Origin: Anadara kagoshimensis
Taxonomy: Eukaryota; Mollusca; Bivalvia; Arcoida; Arcidae
Assembly (NCBI GenBank): GCA_021292105.1
Contig: CM037861.1
Location: 54,214,920-54,278,919, forward strand
Direction of reading: 5' to 3'
Length of the DNA stretch: 64,000 bases
Positions 55,211 to 64,000 of the stretch are shown here, one piece after another. Made by a program: the position numbers and the translations under genes. The first letter of the stretch is position 1; each line of letters starts with the position of its first letter. The notes under the pieces were generated by a model. It saw only the letters and a program-made list of their open reading frames with translations, made no database searches and was not told where the DNA came from.

Positions 55211-58200
55211 TTGGAAGACAATGTAGCAAAAGCAACAGCAAGAGCTGGCAGGTATAAATATACTTGTTACCATCAAAATAACACATGCATTTACTTCTAA
55301 ATTGTTCAGCAGTTTTAATGGTCAGAGGTGGTGTACCACTGTTCAGTTCCAGGGTACATGGCTCCTTGTAGTGTTCTAGCATGTCAGAAGTTAATGTACG
55401 ATGTCAAAGACATTTATAACTTATTTGACACCCTTAAATGCTGAAAAATCACTGAATATAATTGATAACAACTTATTCGGAAATTTAACCAGGCAAAGAA
55501 ATGATTTATTTTAATCAACTAGATAACAGCAACTATTTAGTTTATTCAACAAAATCAACAATCATAGAGGCTGAAATACATATAAAGGAAAAGCTTAAAA
55601 ACCTAAAGGTCACACTCCTCAAATATCATATGATTGTCTGTATTGGCCATTACAGCCATTGAATGATAGACACATCTTTGTATCTACTAGAAATACAAAC
55701 AGAGATTCACTAACCCTGCCAAGCTGACCAAGGTGATGTAATAACATAGATATCATTTTAAAACTAAGTAATAGTAAAACTGTAAATATGTGATGCCCTG
55801 ACAAATTCAGATTACTAGTGACAAATAATATACAATTATGCACTTTTTAGTGGTTGTATATGGTGTGATATTCACCGGAAAAATAAATATTGACCTCGGC
55901 TGTCGCCTCGATCAATATTTTTTTTCCGGTGAATATCACACCATATACAACCACTAAAAAGTTCATAATTGTTTTATTATATAATTTAGCCATTGTGGCA
56001 TTCAGTTGACAATGTTTTGTCAAACCTGTGACCAGGCAATCTAACTATTTTACCGATGTTAGATTTCCCTGCCCACCTGGTTGATCACACTAAAATCATC
56101 CTGCATTAGTTACATCAATCTGACTTTTTAAGTCTGATTCTATGAAAAAATAAATGGCATTCCGGATGAGACACAATCAATTACACACTACATTGTAAAA
56201 TAATAATGCCATAACGTCAACTTTCTATGAAAAAATAACAAGACACAATCACTTGCGTACACTTAATTGATGACGTTCTAATAATTTTACGGAGAACGTC
56301 AACAAAAATCGATGAAGTACACCAAATTTGATATTCACCGGAAAATCCATGGAATATGATGTGAGATGCAATGGTCACGTGTTACCGTTTTAGCCAATCA
56401 TAAAGATGGAATTTATTAATTATATAATAATCAGGTATATTTAATTAGGCTTTCACTTATTAAAATTGCTGATTTTTATATTTTTGTTACAGGTGCTAGA
56501 TTTATAAATTTACAAGTATCCACCTTAGTAGATAAGTGGTATGGTGAATCACAGAAAAGGGCAGAAGCTGTGTTCTCTTTGGTAAGATCATCATCGTGAT
56601 TATGGTAATTAAAATGGGTATTACCAGTGTACCACATGTGTTTGCAAAAAATCTGAAAATTATTAGTACCAAAATTTCTATTTCTGTAATTTGTGAAAAT
56701 ATATAAACATATTTTATACACAAATTTTTAGCTCACCTGAGCCGAAAGGCTCAGATGAGCTATTGCTATCTATCACCGTCCGTCGTCCGTCGTGCGTAAA
56801 CTTTACATTTTAATCTTCTCCTCCAAAACTACTGAGCCAAATTTGATGGAACTTGGTGATTATTATGCCTGGGTAACAGGCTTTCAAAATTGTGTTCGGG
56901 GTTTGACCACGCCCAACAATATGGCTGCCGTTACTATAAATAGCCAAAAGACAAAAAAATCTTCTTCTCTGAAACCAAAAGGTGCAGGCAAATTTTGATT
57001 AGATTTTGGATTCAGGATACCTAGATACATTAAAATTGTGTTTTTCGTGAAAATTGGACGAAAAATAGGTTACGCGTTTTTTGCGTAAAGTTATGTAATT
57101 TTTTAAATGATACATTTATTGTTATAACTTCATAATGGCTGAAGATAAATGTATGGAGTTTTCACTGTTGATCTTGTCTTGCGATTTTCTTCCGATTGAT
57201 GTCAAGGTCAAAGGTCAAGGTCATGTCCCAGTTTTTGACCTGTGATAAAAAATGCTATTTTTTAAACATTTCTGGTGATAATGACGTAGGATTTTTGGTT
57301 AATTGTAGGTATTGACATGACGATCATTTTGATATATCGATTAAGGTCATGGGTTCAAAGGTCAAGGTCACAGATGTACAAGTTTACCAAAATAGTTAAT
57401 TATCTGCAAAATTATGAACTTTTTGTATAGGCATTTATATTAAAATATTGTAGGTAATAGCCCAATGGTCATTTTGATATAAAAATAAAGGTCATGAGTT
57501 CAAAGGTCAAGGTCACAGATGTAAACAAGTACTGAAATGATCATTTATCTCAAAAAGTATAGACTTTTTGTATAGGCATGTATATTAGAATATTTTAGGT
57601 ATTATCCTAACGATCATTTTGATATATGAATGAAGGTCATGGGTTCAAAGGTCAAGGTCACAGATGTGAATGAATACCTGAATGGTTAATTATCTTGAAA
57701 ACTGTTAACTTTTTATATATGCATGTATATTAGAATATTGTAGGTATTAGCCTAACAACCATTTTGATATATGAATGAAGGTCATGGGTTCAAAGGTCAA
57801 GGTCACCGATGCGAATGAATACCTAAATGGTTAATTATCTTGAAAACTATTAACTTTTTGTATAGGCATGTATATTAGAATATTGTTGGTACTGGCACAG
57901 TGGTCATTTTGATATCTGAATGAAGGGCATGGGTTCAAATGTCAAGATCACAGATACAAACAAGTACTGAGATGATTATTTATCTCAAAAACTATAAACT
58001 TTTTGTATAGGATGTATATTAGAATATTGGCCTAATTATCATTTTGATATTTGAATGAAGCTCAGGGGTTCAAAGGTCAAGGTCACAGGTGAGCGTTAAG
58101 GCCCATGGGCCTCTTGTTATAAATAGTTTACTTTTCTAAAGAATCTTTAAAAAGTGTGGCAATTTTGTCTACCAGGAATAGCAACCATGGAACAATTTTC

Positions 58201-61200
58201 ACATTGGATGTGGAATTGAATATGCTGGAATAACTAGGAACTAGGATTGTTCTGAGAATTTACAATATTTTATGTTTTCCATAATGTTCTGCAAAAAAAT
58301 CTTATTGTTATTGCTATGTGATACACTGTCAAACTCCATTAGTGTATTAGTGTCCAATCCACCGCATTCAAACAAAGGCCACAATTAAACCCCCAGCTTT
58401 GCCAAGTACAGTAGAATTTCAATGGCTCGAAGTCACATGATGGGGGGGGGGGGGGGGGGGGGGTTTGTTTCGAGTGACCGAACATCGATCAAGAGGCGAT
58501 CTTCATTAGATCTAGGGTTCAGGCATCTGTTTTAATCAACAGTCATAAGATCGTTGAAATTGGGGAAAAAAAAACGTCAAAGAAAGTTAAATGTCCCTTA
58601 AATAAATACTTTATTCATGATGATATCTTGACAGTGCATTTTCAAAAATTAAATAATATTGGTGGAAATTAAAAGTAAATAACAACAGCCAATGATATAA
58701 AATAAACTTACTTTTTTATCATTATATTACATAACACACATTGTATAATACCGGTCATTAATAATACCGGTAACCGGAAATATGGGCAATACACATTGTC
58801 ATGCACATTCCAATGAAATGTAAATTACAGAATCTTGAATTCCGCATGACCTGATCAGGTAAAAAGCCAATCATCCGGCATGGACTCATGAGTTGTTATT
58901 TGATTAAGGGAATACTAAACTGGCTGTTAACTACTGATCTTGAGTAACACTCAACGTTAAAGATTAGTTGGTTGGTTTCGCTCCATAACTTTCAGCGAAA
59001 TCTGTATCATGGCTTCAGCTTGTGTTTTGTTTACAATGACTGGCCACACATGTCATTCTGATGAATTTGTATTTGAGCAAAAGCAGTTGAATTTTCATCA
59101 AATTTACACCTTTGAGAAATATTTATTGTGAGAGCAAGTGGGGGTATTCGTAGTCCGAGCAATCAAGGTTTTTTTTCATAGGATTTAATAAGGGTTTGGT
59201 CGAGACCGGCAGATGACTTTGAATTATCATGGGTATTCGAGGCATCCACGTTCAAGTAATTGAAGTTCTACTGTATGTTTCAGTTGGTTTCTGACCTTTC
59301 TGATGAGACTTTGGAATTGATGTCTGTTAGGCTAGAAAATTTGAATAAAAATCCTCATCTCCATAAGTGCATTGCTTAATTTTGTGTACCTGCATGTTTA
59401 TGTTTAGCTTGTAACATTTATGACACTTTCATGCTTGGATATAAACTCCATTCTATGAATCAATCTGAGATGAGTGTCATATTAGAGGCAGATGTGAAGT
59501 AAATATATGTACTTTTAATCAAAAACTTGTGGCAATACATGTAAGTGAGGTGACACAGTTACACAAGATAATTATAATGAGGGTTTGATGTATCTTTCTC
59601 AAAGATCATTATAAATTGTTTAAAGTGAAATAACACTATGCAAATGATACTGTACATTTTGAAATTATTTGGAATACAATTAATGGATTTCAAATTTAAC
59701 TTCCAGTTTTTGGGGTGGTTATTTACTTACTTACTTAGTCCTCTTCGTGCATGTGTGCACATAAGGCCACCACTAGGTCTCGCCACAACTGTCTATCCTT
59801 TGCCTTTTTTTCTGCTTCCTTCCACCCCATCCCCATCTCTTTCAGCTCTTTCTCTACTGTCTGCCTCCATGTTTCCTTTGGTCTTCCCCGCTTTCTCTTC
59901 CCATCTGGTGTCCATTTTAGTGAGACGCTGGAGGTACTTGTTTGAGGTATTGAAAACTTTAGATTAATAATGAAATCATATTTGCATTAAATATCCTTGT
60001 TTACAACAAAATGGTCATTGAGTTTTTGAAGATCTTCTAAATATAAGTCCTCACTAAACTCTTTATTTTATTAAATGAATAAAACCGTGTAGAGACATTT
60101 GATGTCTCCCTAGATCTATAGCCAAACCCCTGTCTATAATGCCATAATCTGTCTGAACCACTGCAGTAGCTCAGTTGGTAGAGTGCTCGCTCTGTAAGTG
60201 GGAGGTCGTGGGTTCGATCCCTGGCCGGGTCTGACCCAAGACTTGAAAGTGGGTAGTGACTGTTCTTTCGCCAAGTACTCGGCATTACAAAAAGAAAGTC
60301 ACGGTTTTTTCGGATAGGAACTTAAAATAAACTAGGTCCTGTGTCACGGTGGGGTTAGCATGCTAAAGAACCCTGCTGTTGGTGCCATCAGCGCAATGCA
60401 TAGGCAAAATTTCTGCACCTTCGCCTATAGCTGGCGATGTCTCGATATAAGTGAAATATTCTTGACTAGGACGTTAAACACCATTACTCAACGCAACTCA
60501 ACTCATAATCTGTCTGAACAAAAAGTGATGATGAATCAAGGTTTTACTGTATACATGTACAAATGTACATCTAGTTTTGGATGATTGATATACAGTCAAA
60601 CCTGTCTATAAAGGCCACCCAAGGGAACCTGTAAAAGTGGCCTTTGTGGGCAGGTGGCCTTTATATACAGGTTCAAATAATATGAAAAAAGAACAATTGG
60701 AATACAATTCTGTTGGCCTTTATAAGCAGGTGGCCCTTATATAGAAGTGGCCTTTAAAGCAGGTTGGACTGTAAATGATACAATGACAACATTTTTTTCT
60801 ATTTTTAGGCAATGAAGCTGCAACCAGCAATAATATTTGTTGATGAAATAGGTAAGTTGGTACCACTGATAACAAAAATGGCAAAAGTAATTTATAGTTT
60901 ATAAAGTAATATATGTATAATGAATACCGAGTAACAGGTAATTGGTCTATGAATTGCAAATCATGAAAAAAAAATCATGTAGCAAAAATATTTTGGCGGA
61001 AAAAGTGTCACAAAATTTGAAATTATTTCTATTACCCCGTGTATTTTATTTTAAAAAAAAATCATGTGTATTTTAGATTCTTTCTTCTGAAGAGCAAAAA
61101 AATCTTCACAAGATTAGAAAGCAATGACCATGATTAAAAATATTTACTTCTCGTGCATTTTAGATTCTTTCTTGAGAGCAAGATCTTCACAAGATCATGA

Positions 61201-63176
61201 AGCAACGGCCATGATAAAGACACAGTTTATGAGTTTATGGGATGGGATAATTACCGATTCACGGTGTCAGATTATGATCATTGGTGCGACAAACAGACCA
61301 CAGGATGTAGATGCTGCTATACTTCGTAGAATGCCATGCATGTATAGAATAGGAAGACCGGTAAATAAATTTCATCAAATTCAAACTCATTTCTTTTATA
61401 CACCATTACTCCACTCAATTCATTTGCACATTTGCTGGTGATCAAGATCAATATTTAACACTCTGTCTTTATCTAAATCATATATGCAACTGTGCCGTAG
61501 ATAAGTACTGCAGTGCTATGTTTTTTATATAGCACATTTAATTGAGTTGTCAGTTTTTAAGGCCTCATTTTAGGTATCCACATAAGCAAACAACATCAGG
61601 GTGGACTGGCCTAATTTCCAAACACTATGCAGCACTGACAGTGACTTTAAGGTCTGTTAAGTGGTCTCTTATTTGAACAGGTGCTTGCTTATGTTTCTTT
61701 TAGCTGTAAAAAGTTATTTTATATTTTAGGGCAAATTGCAGAGAATTGGTATACTTAGAAAAATTTTAGCCTATGAAATGGTAAGTTGAACTCAAAACTT
61801 CAACCTGGTATTTATACATACACATTAGGTGACATACACACAGTGTTTTGAATTTCATTTATATTTAAATTATAGAACAATAATAATTGATACCCTTCTC
61901 ATGTTTTCAAACAATTCAAACAAGCAAGTAATCCTGTGAGATTGAATACAAATGTACTTCAATTCAGTCATAAATTAATTTTGGAAATAACACACACACA
62001 CACACCAGTTTGCAAAGTTAAGTTTAGCAATAGCAATACACATATTTTACATTTAGGATATAATTTGCACATCTATCACCATTATAAAAAGATTATTGTT
62101 ATTACCAGAATTTTTGACTGGACATAATGAATGCAATTTCCATTCTAAGAATTTGTGCAGGGCATATAAGTCGGCTTCATTGACAGTTCTAGTTATTCCA
62201 AATTTTCATATATCCTTACCATGCTTTATGTTTAAGGATGATGACAAGGGAGATAATTACTGTACAATCGATGTTTTCTTTTATTCTATTTGATAGGTTG
62301 AGGATCTTGATATCGATAAGTTAGGTGCCCAGACAGAAGGATTTACAGGCAGTGATTTAAAGGAGTGTTGTCGTTTAGCTGCTTTGAACAGAGTTCATGT
62401 TTTACTACAAAAAGCTAAAGAAGAAAATGAACAGAGTTTTTAGTAAGCATAGTGAAGAAAAATGTCATTTATAAGAAACTTAATTAAAATATAAAAATAA
62501 ATAAATATTACAAAATTAAGTTTCTACGAATAAACTATTATTTATAGTTATAAGTGCTTTAAATCAGTCTTTTATACAGCACTTATTTTTGCTATATTTT
62601 GCAAGATACAAAAAGATACTACAAAAAAGTGACATGCACAATCTTCACAGTAGATGAAAACACAAATATTATTTATGTTAAATATCAAACAGTTACCAAT
62701 AAAAAGAGTATAGGAGTTTTACACCCCAGCCAAGATTCACTTACATCGAGATGGTCAATTCATTCATAGAGGTATTGAGAAAACTGTAGTGTCCAGAAAA
62801 CTCGCAGACTTTTTTGTGAAGCACACTGGCAAACATTCACACAATAAGATCTGTCCCGGCTTGATTTGGATTTAAACCTAGGTGTTGAGAAGTGTCATGA
62901 TCCTTAAGACCACTTGGTCAGCAAGGCTCTTAATAAAATGAAAAAGTGACAAATGCACAATATTCACAATTAAATAAAACCAAGTTTTTGTGTGTCAAGT
63001 AATCAGGTAATTGTCTGTGCTTTTATTTACTTGCTAATTTCTCATTTTTTTGCAGCAATGTATCAGTTGACAGAATGGAGGATTTATCAATGAGTGACCT
63101 TGAACTTGGTGTAGAGAAGGTCAAGGAATCTAAGTCATCTATGGCAAATTCTCTTCACCAGTTACAGTTAGATTGA
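55211..63176 (+). CDS. ATAD1: ATAD1/Msp1-type AAA+ ATPase, 5' part missing
   Basis: Exons: 55211-about 55251 (partial), 56493-56581, 60809-60851, 61164-61360, 61730-61780, 62297-62442 and 63056-63176 (stop). From 56493 on, all phases join. The first piece is the end of Walker A (a GKTMLAKATA-like stretch with apparent base losses at the gap edge). Then come RFINLQVSTLVDKWYGESQK, the Walker B IIFVDEIDSFLR, DHEATAMIKTQFMSLWDG, sensor-1/arginine-finger IGATNRPQDVDAAILRRMP, the C-terminal AAA helices (LGAQTEGFTGSDLKECCRLA) and a Lys/Ser-rich tail. ATAD1/Msp1 sits in the mitochondrial outer membrane and peroxisomes and pulls out mislocalised tail-anchored proteins by ATP hydrolysis. The N-terminal membrane anchor and P-loop glycines are lost to the gap. 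The tail after the sensor region is diverged, so a lineage-specific ATAD1 paralogue is possible. Confidence 0.92.
55832..56430 (-). mobile_element. Hairpin-headed MITE, copy C (ATAD1 intron)
   Basis: Reverse-orientation copy of 51925-52513. The palindrome comes first (55832-55971, with CCTCGGCTGTCGCCTCG loop), then the body in reverse (CATTCCGGATGAGACACAAT, AATTGATGACGTTCTAATAA), ending TTTATTAATTATATAATAAT. Sequence identity with copy B is high by eye, suggesting recent activity. Confidence 0.8.
56731..58119 (+). mobile_element. Helitron-like/HINE-type element, copy 2 (ATAD1 intron)
   Basis: Complete and uninterrupted. 5' hairpin GCTCACCTGAGCCGAAAGGC / TCAGATGAGC, CGTCCGTCGTCCGTCGTG core, unique region with AACTACTGAGCCAAATTTGA, about six or seven ~146-bp tandem units (57200-58080) with TTCAAAGGTCAAGGTCA, and 3' end GGTGAGCGTTAAGGCCCATG, then GGCCTCTTGTT. 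No coding frame. Confidence 0.75.
58442..58463. repeat. Poly-G run (22 G)
   Basis: An uninterrupted run of 22 G in the ATAD1 intron. Runs this long are unstable and prone to polymerase and sequencing errors. Confidence 0.95.
59725..59945 (-). pseudogene. LINE reverse-transcriptase C-terminal fragment
   Basis: On the minus strand this encodes fragments of the pattern GKTKGNM-x-ADSRERAERDGDGV followed by a TVVARPSGGLMC-like segment. Read in shifted frames it corresponds to the GRPKxTWRxTVExELKEMG / WRDLVVALC end seen in many animal LINE polymerases. It ends in a CTTA-type simple repeat (59722-59740), the 3' tail of the element. Truncated and frame-disrupted. Confidence 0.65.
60159..60503 (+). 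mobile_element. Complete tRNA-derived SINE with 16-bp target-site duplication
   Basis: The head has GTAGCTCAGTTGGTAGAGTG (A-box, 60166 on) and GGTTCGATCC (B-box, 60211-60220). The body has GGATAGGAACTTAAAATAAA and TGTGTCACGGTGGGG. The conserved 3' region is GGCGATGTCTCGATATAAGT, then GAAATATTCTTGAC and GTTAAACACCATTACTCAAC. CATAATCTGTCTGAAC lies perfectly on both sides (60143-60158 and 60504-60519). It is the reference copy for the reverse fragments elsewhere in the window and resembles the widespread molluscan SINE families. Confidence 0.9.
60591..60773. mobile_element. MITE with TACAGTCAAACCTG terminal inverted repeats (ATAD1 intron)
   Basis: Starts TACAGTCAAACCTGTCTATA and ends AGCAGGTTGGACTGTA. 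Third copy of the family at 13441 and 15577. It ends 35 bp before ATAD1 exon 60809-60851. Confidence 0.8.
61066..61139 (+). pseudogene. Degenerate duplicate of an ATAD1 acceptor and exon start
   Basis: GTATTTTAGATTCTTTCTTC, AGAGCAAAAAAATCTTCACA and AGATTAGAAAGCAATGACCA match, with indels, the true acceptor and exon start at 61153-61220 (CATTTTAGATTCTTTCTTGA, GATCTTCACAAGATCATGAA). The duplicate keeps the TTTTAG acceptor but contains in-frame TGA and TAG, so splicing to it would break the protein. Confidence 0.8.
62700..62935 (-). mobile_element. tRNA-derived SINE, reverse copy (last ATAD1 intron)
   Basis: GGAGTTTTACACCCCAGCCA and CACTTACATCGAGATGGTCA at one end; GATTTAAACCTAGGTG and TTAAGACCACTTGGTCAGC at the other, the reverse of a tRNA-like head. 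Confidence 0.65.
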
Positions 63177-63235
63177 GGCTGTATACAGTACAGAGACTTA
63201 TAGTTTGTTTTGTTGTGATTTTTAATTTATTTTTA

Positions 63236-64000
63236 GCTCACCTGAGCCAAAAGGCTCAGATGAGCTATTGCAATCTATCACCGTCCGTCGTCCGTCGTGC
63301 GTCGTCCGTCGTGTGTAAACTTTACATTTTAATCTTCTCCTCCAAAACTACTGGGCCATATTTGATGAAACTCAGTGACTATCATGCCTAGGTAAGAGCC
63401 TTTCAAAATTGTGTTCGGGGTTTGGCCACGCCCAACAAGATGGCCGCTGTTACTAAAAATAGCAAATAGACAAAAAAATCTTCTTCTCTGAAACCAAAAG
63501 GTGCAGGCAAATTTTGATTGGATATTTGGATTCAGCATACCTGGGAACATTAAAATTGTGTTTTTCATGAAAATTAGACGAAAAATGGGTTACGCGTTTT
63601 TTGCGTAAAATTACATAATTTTTTAAATGAGACATTTATTGTTATAACTTCATAACGGCTGAAGATAATTGTATGGAGTTTTCACTGTTGATCTTGTCTT
63701 GCAATTTTCTTTCAATTGATGTCAAGGTCGAAGGTCAAGGTCATGTCCCAGTTTTTGACCTTTGATAAAAAATGCTATTTTTTTAACATTTCTTGTGATA
63801 ATGGCGTAGGATTTTCAGTTATTTGTAGGTATTGACATGACGATCATTTTGATACATAGATCAGGGTCATGGGTTCAAAGGTCAAGGTCACAGCTGTCCA
63901 AGAATACCAAAATAGTTAATTATCTGCAAAACTATGAATTTTTTGTATAGGCATGTATATCAGAATATTGTAGGTAATGGCACATGGTCATTTGATATAT
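63236..64000 (+). mobile_element. Helitron-like/HINE-type element, copy 3, cut by the window end
   Basis: 5' hairpin GCTCACCTGAGCCAAAAGGC / TCAGATGAGC, CGTCCGTCGTGCGTCGTCCG core, the unique region, then the first ~146-bp tandem units from about 63820. It starts only 60 bp after the ATAD1 stop, with no AATAAA between, so the ATAD1 transcript may end inside it. Confidence 0.75.

Noticed and set aside
54044-55382. Very long open frames on both strands
   Set aside because: They consist almost wholly of the 1000-N gap.
60159-60235. Possible tRNA gene (A-box and B-box present)
   Set aside because: The sequence continues into a SINE body, is bounded by a 16-bp target duplication and does not close a proper acceptor stem.

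Overview
The window reads as nuclear DNA of a mollusc, most likely a bivalve. It is AT-rich, its genes are split by GT-AG introns of hundreds to thousands of bases, and its protein-coding exons match conserved animal genes. The intergenic and intronic DNA is full of tRNA-derived SINEs, small MITEs, LINE tails and Helitron-like elements with internal tandem repeats, as is common in bivalve genomes. A run of exactly 1000 N (54211-55210) marks a scaffold gap. The species cannot be told from the sequence alone.

Layout. 1-6960 holds no recognisable gene, but has a 1.6 kb Harbinger-like TIR element (1916-3506) and a LINE fragment. 6971-7558 (-) is an open reading frame of unknown family. 8497-12262 is tandem-repeat DNA. 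13720-20951 (-) is a complete six-exon TRMT10A gene (tRNA m1G9 methyltransferase). About 2 kb away and head-to-head, 22962-37326 (+) is a ten-exon TMEM104 gene. Its last two exons are clearly conserved at protein level but carry about eight small frame breaks. 38000-45800 is LINE fragments, hairpin-bearing MITEs and AT-rich DNA. 45844-48088 is a TTAA-flanked TIR element. Just downstream, 48277-50273 (+) is a small two-coding-exon gene for a predicted 72-residue secreted acidic peptide, whose TATA box and 5' UTR exon seem to lie inside that element. 51363-52513 and 55832-56430 are copies of one hairpin-headed MITE. 55211-63176 (+) is the 3' part of an ATAD1/Msp1-type AAA ATPase gene; its 5' exons are in or beyond the gap. 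The window ends in a third copy of a Helitron-like tandem-repeat element.

The three conserved genes are unrelated housekeeping functions: tRNA modification in nucleus or cytosol, a multi-pass membrane transporter-like protein, and extraction of mislocalised tail-anchored proteins at mitochondria and peroxisomes. I see no operon-like or pathway link beyond the divergent TRMT10A/TMEM104 pair. The points most worth a second look are the TE-associated secreted-peptide gene, four unrelated hairpin-headed MITE families sharing one architecture, tandem arrays carrying regularly spaced nuclear-receptor half-sites, the broken-up TMEM104 3' exons, a decayed duplicate of an ATAD1 exon start, and a duplicated flank around a Helitron-like insertion.
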